From: Halocatena halophila
GTDB taxonomy: Archaea > Halobacteriota > Halobacteria > Halobacteriales > Haloarculaceae
Assembly: GCA_027563145.1 (NCBI GenBank)
Contig: CP071307.1
Coordinates: 1 to 64,000 of the forward strand
Length of the DNA: 64,000 bases
Direction of reading: 5' to 3'
Shown here piece after piece: positions 19,751-28,441 of this stretch (positions are counted from its first letter, which is position 1; each line of letters begins with the position of its first letter). Below the pieces are notes generated by a model that saw only the letters and a program-made list of their open reading frames with translations, was not told the DNA's origin and ran no database searches. The position numbers and the translations under genes were made by a program.

Positions 19751-20275
19751 TCACTCCTCGATGAACTTTTCAAATTTATCCTTTGGAAAGTATTCTACGA
19801 TGTCCATTATATTGTTCTTTTCGTGGTAGATTGTGTATGTCCGTTTGAGTAGCTTACTGGTGTTTGCGTTAATGAATGATGGAAACTGCTCTTGTGCTGT
19901 TATACTATCGAAATCCACGAGTTCGCGGAATGTCTCGAATTGTTCGTTCCAAAACATGGCCCCGATACCAATGTCTTGATCACGGAGAATTGCCTCATAT
20001 TGAGGATCTAGACTCTGTAAGTCGACCTCAGATGTTGCCCAAACCAATGGGTCAGGATCTAACGCGGATTCTAACGCCACTGTCCGATAGAGTGTGTCTC
20101 CACGAATATATCGGGCGAGGATAGTTACTGTGATTGGTTGGCCAGTTAGTGCCTCAAGCATTCGTGTTACAGTCCCATCATGAGTAAGAATTACGCGCTC
20201 AATTGGAGAAAACGTATCTTCATCGATACTCATCTGTCGAGTATTGAATGACTGAATTGATTGTTTTGGTACCAT
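19751..20275 (-). CDS. Chorismate pyruvate-lyase, DUF98/UbiC-like
   Basis: Predicted to cleave chorismate to 4-hydroxybenzoate and pyruvate. The N-terminal signature SPIERVILTHDGTVTR and following MLEAL (about residues 23-44) match the archaeal/cyanobacterial chorismate lyase family (DUF98) as I recall it, as do DIGIGAMFW near 114-122 and the C-terminal RTYTIYHEKNNI. The 174 residues are normal. ATG at 20275 has an AT-rich TATA-like tract about 28 bp upstream, fitting a leaderless transcript. It leads the operon with the FAD hydroxylase. Haloarchaea use menaquinone, so a 4-hydroxybenzoate producer beside a prenyltransferase is unexpected. Confidence 0.72.
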   Translation of the reverse strand: MVPKQSIQSFNTRQMSIDEDTFSPIERVILTHDGTVTRMLEALTGQPITVTILARYIRGDTLYRTVALESALDPDPLVWATSEVDLQSLDPQYEAILRDQDIGIGAMFWNEQFETFRELVDFDSITAQEQFPSFINANTSKLLKRTYTIYHEKNNIMDIVEYFPKDKFEKFIEE

Positions 20276-20395
20276 GGATCAACAGAATACTCCGTGATAC
20301 ATATATTTACTTTCGTATCTAAATATAGTAGAAAAGCTAAATAGGATCTGAGGCCACCAATTTGTATTTTTACAGAAAGCTAGTTAGAAATATAT

Positions 20396-21412
20396 TCAAT
20401 TAGAGGTGGCATGGATGGCTCCTAATAATTTGTTATCTGCGAACATGGTCTCTGTATGTTCCCATCCACTCCGATTGAGGAGCGATTTGTATTCATCGAC
20501 CGTGCGTTCACGGCCATCTGCCCAGACAATCATCTGCATATCGTAGAGCGAACCGAAATGAGCCGGCTCTGAGTTGGGAATTACATGCTCGATCATGATG
20601 AGCTGTGCATCATCTGGCGATTGCTCGCGTACTGTGGAAAGTAACTGGATAGCCTGGGTATCACTCCAATCGTGGATGATATGTTTGAGTAGATATATAT
20701 TAGCATGAGGGATCTCTTCGAACATGTCTCCACAAGCATATGAACAGCGATTAGCGACGCCGAATTCGTTTGCTAGTTGGAGTGTGTCCGCTTTGAGAAG
20801 CGGGGACTGGTCGTATACAGTGCCTGTGAGTGATTGATACTCTGAGAGAAGCATACATAGCAGATGACCGTGACCACCACCAATATCACAGGCGTGACCT
20901 TCTTCTGCGATGGGAGAGGAAGATAACAACTCACGAATTTCGGTGGCGTGTAGTCGTGAGTAACTTCTCATTCCATCATTCACCATCATCGCAGTTTCGA
21001 GGTTTGATGCCAGGTAATCAAAGAGTGGCTGTCCAAACTCACGAACAAATGCATTTTGCTCACCATCCGCTATCAGTTCAGGGAGATGTTTCCAGAGGTC
21101 GTTACTTAATTCACTGGTTTCAAATAGAAAATAATCTTTAATCGTTTCTGGGTGGTCTTCGGAGAGATATTCACCTGTCGCCGTCAGTGAATACCCCGCT
21201 TCAGATTCCTTTATTACCCCTAGCGTTACTAGTGACCGGAGCAGGCGATTACCGTGATCGGGATCAATATCCAACGCTTTCGTTATCTCGCTGCTATCTC
21301 TCGGCTCTGTTCCAACTGCTTCGAATACACCAACCCTGATTCCTACGCCGAGAATTCGTCCACGTGTAAGTCCAAATACTATATCTCGAATGTCTTCTTT
21401 TGCAGATTTCAT
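20396..21412 (-). CDS. SAM-dependent O-methyltransferase (Methyltransf_2 type)
   Basis: Class I methyltransferase acting on phenolic hydroxyls in related enzymes. The N-terminal winged-helix dimerisation domain covers about residues 1-95 and the Rossmann domain has the SAM motif DIGGGHGHLL (about 176-185). The proposed catalytic base lies in KHIIHDWSD, where the second histidine matches the plant/bacterial OMT base. The 338 residues are typical. It shares orientation with the chorismate lyase and FAD hydroxylase (120-bp gap), consistent with tailoring of the same aromatic product. Confidence 0.87.
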   Translation of the reverse strand: MKSAKEDIRDIVFGLTRGRILGVGIRVGVFEAVGTEPRDSSEITKALDIDPDHGNRLLRSLVTLGVIKESEAGYSLTATGEYLSEDHPETIKDYFLFETSELSNDLWKHLPELIADGEQNAFVREFGQPLFDYLASNLETAMMVNDGMRSYSRLHATEIRELLSSSPIAEEGHACDIGGGHGHLLCMLLSEYQSLTGTVYDQSPLLKADTLQLANEFGVANRCSYACGDMFEEIPHANIYLLKHIIHDWSDTQAIQLLSTVREQSPDDAQLIMIEHVIPNSEPAHFGSLYDMQMIVWADGRERTVDEYKSLLNRSGWEHTETMFADNKLLGAIHATSN

Positions 21413-21813
21413 ATGTTTGTATTGCTATCTACTTCCAAATAATATGGTATCGATGGCATTTAATCACCTTTCTACAATACACTAGATCAGTGTTATATAT
21501 GATATAGCTATCTATCTTCGTCTATTCCAATTACCTTATGTTAATATTTATATTGTACAAAGTAATTAGTTGGTGGGGCGCAGAGTACGGGTATCTAGAC
21601 AATGGACGGACGCATTTCGATGTTGAAGACCCAACCGACATTGCCTTCGAATTTACGTTGGCAGTCTCTTCAGTCCGTAGTTGATAGCCTGTTTTTTTCG
21701 TTGAATCCAGGCTGAGACTGGCAACATCTACACTCCTTATTCTTCTTGATTATTAACTCTATACTACTAGATCATAGGTATTATTAGAATAGGTCCTGGA
21801 GTTAGTAACACTG
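21413..21813 (+). other. Intergenic region with a possible coding remnant
   Basis: About 400 bp, AT-rich. From about 21571 to 21680 a + frame reads without stops as acidic, gene-like sequence (including DNGRTHFDVEDPTD) that ends at a TGA and has no start, suggesting a truncated remnant. Family not recognised. The last 60 bp probably hold the transporter promoter. Confidence 0.3.
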
Positions 21814-22842
21814 ATGGTTCAAATCTCTCGCCGAAGACTGATCCAGGGAGCAAGTGTAACCATGGTTGCCACAACGGGAATCGCTGGCTGTCTCGGTCGA
21901 GGAGGTGGATCCCTCGATTCCGTGACAGTCGCGTACGTACCGATTTATCCGAACATGCAACACTACGTGATGGAACAAGAGAATTACTATGAGGATGTCC
22001 CAGCGGATATCATAGTAGAGCGATTCAGCTCAGGTCCTAGCGTCGTAAAGGCGTTTGCCAGTGGGGATGTCGACGTTGCCCTCTTTGGAATCACCCCTGC
22101 GATGGTTCTTGTCGACAAAGGCACCAACGCCGGTATTCTCGCGGCCAATTCGAAAAACGGCTTCAGGATCATGGCCACAACCGAGCTCGTTGACCTCTAT
22201 GAACAGGAGGGGCCGAACACGTTTGAGCGCTTTGAGAAAGAGCATGGCCGCAAGATACGATTCGGTGGCCCTCCGTCCGGAAGCGTTCCTGATATTGTGC
22301 TTCGGTATTGGATTCAGGAGGGTCTCGATGTTGGCGAGATGGATAGCGTCATCACCAAGTTGAAAGTCTCGCCGGCAATGGCGGTCCAGACAATCCAATC
22401 GGGTGATATCGATGCGACGATCATCCAAGAGCCGTTCGCGACGGTGATCGAACAGGATAACGGCTTCGGCGAACTCTCCTGGTCTGGAAGTATTCTCGAA
22501 AACCATCCGGTTACGGTGTTGTTCGCAAATCAGAAGGTAATCGATGACAGAGAGATCTCGCAGTCGCTGGTCGAACAACATATCTCGGCAACCGAGTTCA
22601 CGGCAGACTCACCGGATACGGCTGCTGGTCATGCCGCATCGGTGATCGGTTCGGGAGTGAGCGAGAGTCTCGCTATGGCGGCCATGGACTCTAGGGCGTC
22701 TTCGTTTACTTCGAATCCTCATCAGATCACCGACCAGGCGGCGACGATGTGTGAGTTCGTCGCAAATGTCGGGAACACCGAAGAACCGATCGCGACAGAG
22801 AATCTGTTCGCGTACGAATCCTACGACGCCATTCAGGGATGA
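21814..22842 (+). CDS. ABC transporter substrate-binding lipoprotein (SsuA/TauA/ThiY-like)
   Basis: Extracytoplasmic binding protein of the nitrate/sulfonate/taurine/HMP class. The Tat motif SRRRLIQG (5-12) is followed by lipobox IAGC with Cys26 as the lipidation site. The periplasmic-binding fold has a conserved N-lobe (VTVAYVPIYPNMQH near 38-51), ASGDVDVALFG near 82-92 and the second-lobe IQSGDIDATIIQEPF near 192-206. The length is 342 residues. It overlaps the permease start (ATGA at 22839). Ligand cannot be read; the ECF-type metal transporter directly downstream may be a clue. Confidence 0.86.
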   Translation: MVQISRRRLIQGASVTMVATTGIAGCLGRGGGSLDSVTVAYVPIYPNMQHYVMEQENYYEDVPADIIVERFSSGPSVVKAFASGDVDVALFGITPAMVLVDKGTNAGILAANSKNGFRIMATTELVDLYEQEGPNTFERFEKEHGRKIRFGGPPSGSVPDIVLRYWIQEGLDVGEMDSVITKLKVSPAMAVQTIQSGDIDATIIQEPFATVIEQDNGFGELSWSGSILENHPVTVLFANQKVIDDREISQSLVEQHISATEFTADSPDTAAGHAASVIGSGVSESLAMAAMDSRASSFTSNPHQITDQAATMCEFVANVGNTEEPIATENLFAYESYDAIQG

Positions 22843-23681
22843 GACAACAGACTACTACTCGTTCCCACACGATGGTCGCCGACACTTTCGGGGTGGACCT
22901 GCAGCGGTGTCTACGCGGGTTGGGTGGTCTCCTCGTGTTCTTGCTTGTCTGGTGGCTCGGCGCAATGGCGACCCAGCCGTCATATCTGGTACCTGGCCCC
23001 CTCGATTCGGGGCGTGCGTTTGTCGACCTGTTCGCAACCTCGACTGCGATTATCGTCCCCGTCCTGGGCAATCGGCTAGTGCTACCGACCGGATTCGCAC
23101 ATCTCGTACAGACGTTGTTCCACTACGTTCCGGGTCTTCTCCTCGGAGCCAGCTGTGGCATCGGGCTTGGGATAGCGATGGGCTGGAACGGTGCACTCGA
23201 TGACTGGTTGCGTCCGATCGTCCGGATGCTCCGACCGATTCCGCCACTGGCGTGGGTCGTCTTTGCGCTTGTCTGGTTCGGCATTCACCATACCGGTGCG
23301 GCGTTCATCGTCTTCGTCGGTGCCTTCTGGATCAATTTCTACGGCGCGTACAGTGGTGTCGAAGGCGTCTCGAGCAAGCTGACCGATGCTGCATCAACGC
23401 TAGGCGTAGAACGAGAGCTTTCAATGCTGAAACTCGTCGCACTACCAAACGCCGCTCCCCAGTTATTGACAGGGTTCCGGACGAGCATGGGTCGGTGCTG
23501 GATGATTGTCGTTGGCGCCGAGCTGTTCGGTGCACCCGGTGTCGGCTACGAGATCATCAACGCCTCGAACAATCTCGCGATGGCGACTAGCGTCGCGTAT
23601 ATGTTCCTGATCAGCTTGGCATTCGTCTGTATGGACGTTGGATTCCGATTCGTCGAACGGAGGGTACTTGCATGGCGTTGA
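22839..23681 (+). CDS. ABC transporter permease (SsuC/TauC-like)
   Basis: Inner-membrane permease. It has about six hydrophobic segments, with the EAA loop near residues 180-200 (DAASTLGVERELSMLK, then ALPNAAP) for ATPase docking. The 280 residues are normal. It overlaps both neighbours: the start shares 4 bp with the binding-protein stop and the end overlaps the ATPase start by 10 bp, so all three are co-translated. Confidence 0.88.
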   Translation: MRQQTTTRSHTMVADTFGVDLQRCLRGLGGLLVFLLVWWLGAMATQPSYLVPGPLDSGRAFVDLFATSTAIIVPVLGNRLVLPTGFAHLVQTLFHYVPGLLLGASCGIGLGIAMGWNGALDDWLRPIVRMLRPIPPLAWVVFALVWFGIHHTGAAFIVFVGAFWINFYGAYSGVEGVSSKLTDAASTLGVERELSMLKLVALPNAAPQLLTGFRTSMGRCWMIVVGAELFGAPGVGYEIINASNNLAMATSVAYMFLISLAFVCMDVGFRFVERRVLAWR

Positions 23682-24481
23682 ATTCGAACTCACCCACCAG
23701 TTGGGAGTGTAACGAGAAGATCTGCGTTCGGAATATCAGCAGATCCTATGGGTCAACCCGAGCACTCGCAGATGTTTCATTTTCGGTTGCGGATGGCGAG
23801 TTCTTCTGTGTGGTTGGTCCCTCGGGATGTGGGAAGACCACGCTGTTACGTGCGATAGCTGGCCTCGAAGACGTAGATAGCGGCTCGGTTGTGGTTGATG
23901 GAGTTTCGGTCACCAATCCAGATCTGAATCGGGGGATGGTTTTTCAGGAGTATGCACTATTTCCCTGGCGAACCGTCCGTGGAAACATCCGGTTTGGTCT
24001 CGACCGTCCCTCGTGTGAGTGTCCGGACTGCGAGACACGGGTTCAGGAGTTGGTCGACCTCGTTGGACTTGACGGCTCCGAGGACGCGTATCCGAAGGAG
24101 TTGTCCGGTGGTATGAAACAGCGCGTCGGGATAGCACGCGCGCTCGCCGTCGATCCGGAGATCCTGTTGATGGACGAACCCTTTGCCAGTGTTGATGCCC
24201 GGACACGTGATCGCCTGCATGCCGAATTGCTCAACATTTGGAACCAGACCGAACAGACCATTGTGTTCGTCACGCACGACATCAACGAAGCGGTGACGTT
24301 GGCCGATCGCGTGCTCATCATGGACGCCAACCCGGGAACTGTCCAATCTATGGTTACTGTCGGTATCGACCGTCCGCGCCAGCGGACGGCCCAAGAGTTC
24401 ACCGAATATGTTATTCAAATCAGAGATGAGTTCGGTACCTCGCATGGTGTCACCGAGGAATCGTTAATGAAGGATTTTTAA
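23672..24481 (+). CDS. ABC transporter ATP-binding protein (SsuB/TauB-like)
   Basis: ATPase of the upstream permease and binding protein. Walker A GPSGCGKTT near 49-57, Q-loop in MVFQEYALFPW near 89-99, signature LSGGMKQR near 147-154, Walker B ILLMDEPF near 167-174, then a D-loop and FVTHDINEA switch. An unusual CECPDC cysteine pair near 111-116 lies in the helical domain and could bind metal or form a disulfide. The length is 269 residues. It is the last gene of the binding-protein-dependent transporter; CbiM follows after 94 bp. Confidence 0.9.
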   Translation: MALNSNSPTSWECNEKICVRNISRSYGSTRALADVSFSVADGEFFCVVGPSGCGKTTLLRAIAGLEDVDSGSVVVDGVSVTNPDLNRGMVFQEYALFPWRTVRGNIRFGLDRPSCECPDCETRVQELVDLVGLDGSEDAYPKELSGGMKQRVGIARALAVDPEILLMDEPFASVDARTRDRLHAELLNIWNQTEQTIVFVTHDINEAVTLADRVLIMDANPGTVQSMVTVGIDRPRQRTAQEFTEYVIQIRDEFGTSHGVTEESLMKDF

Positions 24482-24575
24482 CATTAAAGAACAACCAATA
24501 TCTATAAAAATTTATTATCTATGGATAACCAACAAGGTAAGATTATTATAATTGCATCCATATTTGTTAATACGG

Positions 24576-25256
24576 ATGGCACACATTCACCTCGGAGAAG
24601 GGACATTCCCGCTGTGGGCACTGCTTTTCTGGACACTCCTTGGCGTCGGACTGATCAGTGCTGTGGTGTATCGGGTCCGGAAGGGAGGTATCGAGACACA
24701 CCAGATCGCCCTCGCGGGTATCGGCGCGGCCGCGAGCTTCGCGATCTTCCAGTTGAATATTCCCGTGTGGGGTGGCATCCACATGAACCTCACCGGTCTC
24801 GTTGGGATCCTCGCCGGGCCGCTGCTCGGGGTACTCATCACGCTGGTCGTGAACATCTTCTCTACGGCGGTCGGACACGGTGCAGTCGGTCTGCTCGGTG
24901 CGAATACGCTTGTTAACGCTACCGAAGCCATCGTCGCCTACTACGCGTTCAAAACGTTGATAGGGATGGATTGGGACATCTTTTCTGCCAGCACAAGTGC
25001 GGCGACGCTTGGTCTCTCGGCAGGGGCCTTCCTGATGGGTGCGATCATCGTCATCAGTGGTGTGAACGGGAGCGCACTGCCTCGTGGTGAACTGACGATA
25101 GCCGTCGCAGGTTTAGTCGGGTTGAATCTCGGCGTCGCCGTCATTGAGGGGATTCTCACTGGCTTTATCGTCCAGTTTCTAGCCTCGGTTCGACCCGACC
25201 TCATTGGGATCGTCGATCGTGACACACGAGAAGAGACGACCGGGGTGACTGCTTGA
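24576..25256 (+). CDS. cbiM: ECF cobalt/nickel transporter substrate-specific component CbiM
   Basis: S-component of a cobalt or nickel energy-coupling-factor importer, with about six to seven membrane helices. The N-terminus MAHIHLGEGTFPLW corresponds to the family's MHIxEG motif, whose free amine and first histidines bind the metal. ATG at 24576 is chosen over an upstream TTG because it puts this motif at the N-terminus. An Ala at position 2 predicts removal of Met1, restoring His at position 2 of the mature protein. Internal histidines in WGGIHMN near 75 and GHGAVG near 104-109 fit the family. Its stop overlaps the next start (TGATG). Co versus Ni cannot be decided. Confidence 0.88.
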   Translation: MAHIHLGEGTFPLWALLFWTLLGVGLISAVVYRVRKGGIETHQIALAGIGAAASFAIFQLNIPVWGGIHMNLTGLVGILAGPLLGVLITLVVNIFSTAVGHGAVGLLGANTLVNATEAIVAYYAFKTLIGMDWDIFSASTSAATLGLSAGAFLMGAIIVISGVNGSALPRGELTIAVAGLVGLNLGVAVIEGILTGFIVQFLASVRPDLIGIVDRDTREETTGVTA

Positions 25257-25579
25257 TGCAGCGATGGAAACAGTACGGCGGGCTCGCTGGCCTGTTTGCG
25301 GTTTGTCTTGCTGCTGGGCTGTGGGGCTTTCGCTCTACTGGCGGCGCACTCCCGTGGGCAAAGCGCTCCGCAAAGACACTCCACCGTGGCGTAAACGAAG
25401 GCGGCGGCGTGCTCATTGACTTCGGTCGCGGTATCGTTGTAGCTGGTCCGATCCGAAAGAACGGTATGATAATCGAGTTTGGCGCACTCGTTTTCTTGCT
25501 CGTTGTCCTCGGAGTCGGCATATACGTCTACGCGGACCGCTACGGCGGTTTCGACGACGAAGAACACACAGCACCCTAA
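25256..25579 (+). CDS. Small two-TM membrane protein in CbiN position
   Basis: 107 residues with two hydrophobic helices (about 8-22 and 74-92) flanking an extracytoplasmic loop, the topology of CbiN, the accessory subunit of cobalt ECF transporters. It lies exactly between cbiM and cbiQ and overlaps the cbiM stop by one base. Sequence similarity to classical CbiN is weak by eye, so the call rests mainly on position and topology. Confidence 0.7.
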   Translation: MQRWKQYGGLAGLFAVCLAAGLWGFRSTGGALPWAKRSAKTLHRGVNEGGGVLIDFGRGIVVAGPIRKNGMIIEFGALVFLLVVLGVGIYVYADRYGGFDDEEHTAP

Positions 25580-25581
25580 TC

Positions 25582-26394
25582 GTGACGACACTCTCGAATC
25601 ACGTCCCGGACCCGCGACTCATCACGGCCATTGCCAAGCGGCGGGACGGACTGTTGCACCGCGTTAATCCTTGGACGAAGGTCGGTATCGGTGGCGCCCT
25701 CGTCATTGCCGTCACGGTGTTCGACCGGTTCGCGCTTCTGGCTGGACTGTACGGAGCCGTGCTGGTCGTGTATGGGCTCGGGAAATTACCCTTCCAGCGG
25801 CTGGCTGGCTGGTATACACTTCCGATGCTGTTCATCATTTCTGTTGCCGGGCCGCTGGCGTTTCTTGAGCCAGGTACACCAATCGGTGGGGCACTCTCGA
25901 CATCGCTGGGTGAACTCTCGGTCACGTGGGCGGGACTCGTTCTTTTCTTGGAGCTTAGCTTTCGATCACTTACGGTCGTCACATTTACTTTGACAGCGTC
26001 GATGACCACGGAATACTCCGACATCGTGTATGTGCTCGGACGGCTGCTCCCCCGGCCACTCGATCAGATTGCGTTACTTACCTATCGGTTCACGTTCGTC
26101 ATGCTCGAGACACTCGAGAACCTAGTAAAAGCCGCACAATCCCGAGGTGCGAACTTCTCGGAGTTCTGGTCGAACAAGCGGCTGTATGCGAAAATCTTCG
26201 GTATGATGATGCTATCGGCAATTGAGCAATCCGAACGGCTCGTCAAGTCGATGGAAGCCCGCGGTTACAACGGCGACATTACACTGTACGGCGATGTCTC
26301 GACCCCACCGGTTCACGAACTGGTCATCGTCCTCGGCTTCTACGCTGTTGTTGTCGGCTACGCAACGTTCGTGGTTTATGGGGTGGGACTGTGA
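25582..26394 (+). CDS. cbiQ: ECF transporter transmembrane protein CbiQ
   Basis: Energy-coupling T-component linking CbiM to the ATPase. It has four to six hydrophobic helices and the coupling motif near residues 222-228 (SMEARGYNG), the conserved A-R-G signature contacting the ATPase; a second ARG-like site, AQSRGANF, lies near 178-184. The length is 270 residues. The start is GTG at 25582, three bases after the preceding stop. The end overlaps the ATPase start by 4 bp. Confidence 0.9.
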   Translation: MTTLSNHVPDPRLITAIAKRRDGLLHRVNPWTKVGIGGALVIAVTVFDRFALLAGLYGAVLVVYGLGKLPFQRLAGWYTLPMLFIISVAGPLAFLEPGTPIGGALSTSLGELSVTWAGLVLFLELSFRSLTVVTFTLTASMTTEYSDIVYVLGRLLPRPLDQIALLTYRFTFVMLETLENLVKAAQSRGANFSEFWSNKRLYAKIFGMMMLSAIEQSERLVKSMEARGYNGDITLYGDVSTPPVHELVIVLGFYAVVVGYATFVVYGVGL

Positions 26395-27260
26395 GCCTGG
26401 ATGAGGTACCGCTGGTCAATCTACAGTGTGAGGCGCACACGTATCCTGACGGGACGGTCGGGATACACGACATAGAATTTAGCGTTTACCCCGATGAAGT
26501 CATCGCGCTCGTCGGTGGCAACGGAGCTGGGAAATCGACACTCCTCGAACATCTGAATGCGACACTCGTTCCCGGCGACGGCGAACTCGTTATCGACGGC
26601 ACGCAGATCACTGAGAACAATATATCATATGCTATAGAAGAAGTTGGCATCGTTTTTCAGGACGCCGATATGCAACTCGTCGCACCTACGGTTCTTGATG
26701 ATGTGATGTTCGGCCTCCAGAACTATGGCATCCCCGACGACGAATCGAAACAGCGCGCTCGTGAGGCGCTCGCAATCGTCGACGCAGGCCACCTCGAAGA
26801 CCAGATTCCCCACTACCTGAGCGGCGGGGAAAAACGCCTGGTCGGCCTTGCTGGCGTGCTCGTCCTCGATCCGAGCGTCGTCGTACTTGATGAACCGCTC
26901 GCGGGCCTCGACCCTGAGCGCTCCCAACTGGTCACCGACCGGATTCGGCAGATTCACGAGAGGGGTATCAGTGTCGTCTTCTCGACGCACGACCTCGACT
27001 TTGCTGCAACGGTCGCAGATCGTGTTTGCGTGATGGCTGACGGTACCGTCGTTGAGTGCGGGACCCCCCGAGAGGTTTTCTACGACGACCCGTTGTTGGC
27101 GAAAGCGAATCTTCATCCGCCGAGTGCAGTTCGTGTGGCTCGTGATGCTGGGTTGGGAGCACAGCCAGTGACGGAAGCTCATCTCGTTGCACACTTCACG
27201 GACGCTAGCAACTCGGAAACCGAACAGACACTACCACCAGATGGCAGCGAATACGATTGA
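26391..27260 (+). CDS. cbiO: ECF transporter ATPase CbiO
   Basis: ATP-binding subunit of the cobalt/nickel ECF transporter. Walker A GGNGAGKST at 42-50, Q-loop in GIVFQDADMQL near 85-95, signature LSGGEKR near 143-149, Walker B VVVLDEPLAGLD near 163-174, and switch FSTHDLDFA. The QDADMQL form is characteristic of ECF ATPases. The 289 residues include an acidic C-terminal tail. GTG start within the CbiQ stop. Last gene of the cbiMNQO operon. Confidence 0.92.
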   Translation: MSLDEVPLVNLQCEAHTYPDGTVGIHDIEFSVYPDEVIALVGGNGAGKSTLLEHLNATLVPGDGELVIDGTQITENNISYAIEEVGIVFQDADMQLVAPTVLDDVMFGLQNYGIPDDESKQRAREALAIVDAGHLEDQIPHYLSGGEKRLVGLAGVLVLDPSVVVLDEPLAGLDPERSQLVTDRIRQIHERGISVVFSTHDLDFAATVADRVCVMADGTVVECGTPREVFYDDPLLAKANLHPPSAVRVARDAGLGAQPVTEAHLVAHFTDASNSETEQTLPPDGSEYD

Positions 27261-27409
27261 CTGCTTCCTGAGATATCTCAATTTGCTCTCATAATAAAAG
27301 AGATTATTGCCTTACGGTACGCGTAGGTAATCGTTGTGACTACGCTCACGTAGACAGCTTTCGTCTTCTGGCTATATCCTGCCCATCACACCGAATTACT
27401 TAAACAATA

Positions 27410-28129
27410 ATGATGGCTTCATATGGTATGCTCTCCTTGCCATTACAGACCGGGGGTCCTGGCGTGGTCGAGTTGGCCGTTCTCCTCGTACTCATCGTCG
27501 TGGTGTATCAGTCCATCGAGACCGTCCCGGCGCACGAAAAGTATGTGCTCACAGTGTTCAATAAGTACCGGAAGCTGCTTGAGCCCGGTGTCAATTTCGT
27601 TCCACCGTTCGTCTCATCGACGCATCCGATCGACATGCGGACGCAGACACTCGATATTGCTCCCCAGGAGGTGATCACGCGGGATAATTCTCCCGTGACG
27701 GTGGATGCGATCGTCTACTACAAGGTGATAGACGCGAAGAAAGTGTTTCTCGAAGTCGGTGATCACGAGCGAGCAGTGTCCCATCTCTCCCAGACGGCGC
27801 TTCGGATTGTGTTCGGCGACATAGATCTCGACGAGGCGCTTGACGGCATGCCGAGCAAGCGCCGAGAGATCAACATAGAGCTCCGCAACGAGCTGGACGA
27901 AGGCACCGACAAGTTGGGTCTTCGCATCGAGTTCGCCGAGGTGCGCGAGGTGGTCGAGGGATCTTCCCTTGACCCCACCGAAGAGAAAGAGGAAAACATA
28001 ACGACGGCTCACCTCCAGACAGACCTACTGGCAGTCATCGAAGGTGGATATGTTGCGGAGAACGAGGAGCTTGAGCAGAAGCTTATCGCCCACTTTAATC
28101 ATCTTAAGCGCGAGGAGGACGACTTGTGA
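27410..28129 (+). CDS. SPFH/Band 7 (stomatin-prohibitin) family protein
   Basis: Membrane-anchored scaffold protein. One N-terminal helix (about 17-36) is followed by the SPFH domain (about 38-180), with family stretches NFVPPFVSSTHPIDMRTQ and VTVDAIVYYKVID. Members cluster in membrane microdomains and regulate proteases or channels. After GLRIEFAEVREV the usual DPPEEVQ-type coiled-coil assembly region is missing, replaced by a short acidic tail (239 residues total). A TnpB remnant begins exactly at the stop, so the C-terminus may have been altered by insertion (inference). Confidence 0.85.
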   Translation: MMASYGMLSLPLQTGGPGVVELAVLLVLIVVVYQSIETVPAHEKYVLTVFNKYRKLLEPGVNFVPPFVSSTHPIDMRTQTLDIAPQEVITRDNSPVTVDAIVYYKVIDAKKVFLEVGDHERAVSHLSQTALRIVFGDIDLDEALDGMPSKRREINIELRNELDEGTDKLGLRIEFAEVREVVEGSSLDPTEEKEENITTAHLQTDLLAVIEGGYVAENEELEQKLIAHFNHLKREEDDL

Positions 28130-28337
28130 TCCAACACTCACGTCGGTGTGGAAAAGCGGACGGGAATTGGGTAACTATCGCTTCACTAGTATTCTCGAAT
28201 ACATAGCGAACGTCGAGGGTATCGAAGTCGTAACAGTGTTCGAACACGATACGAGCAAGATGTGTTGTGTCTGTGGGAGAAACGACGATAGTTAGCGTGT
28301 TGAGTGTGGTCTGTACGTGTGTGAAGAGTACCGTTGA
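28128..28337 (+). pseudogene. TnpB (IS605 OrfB) C-terminal remnant
   Basis: A + frame starting at the SPFH stop reads as the C-terminal part of an IS200/IS605-type TnpB. RFTSILEYIA is followed by VEGIEVVTVFEHDTSKMCC, then VCGRNDDS, an in-frame TAG, RVECGLYVCEEYR and a TGA. The zinc-ribbon pattern CxxC...CxxC is still visible, but its last cysteine is Tyr. No start, RuvC N-terminal part or TnpA remains, so it is non-functional. Confidence 0.8.
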
Positions 28338-28441
28338 CAATTTGTACGCAGGTCAGTTGACTTGACGATTGTTAGCTTCCACAACTTCAAACGTAGAATC
28401 CATGGCTTCCTGCTCGATTTACTATTTCAAAATCAATGTTT

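Noticed and set aside
28128..28337. Active TnpB with guide RNA
   Set aside because: In-frame stops, a mutated zinc-ribbon cysteine and missing RuvC part rule out function.
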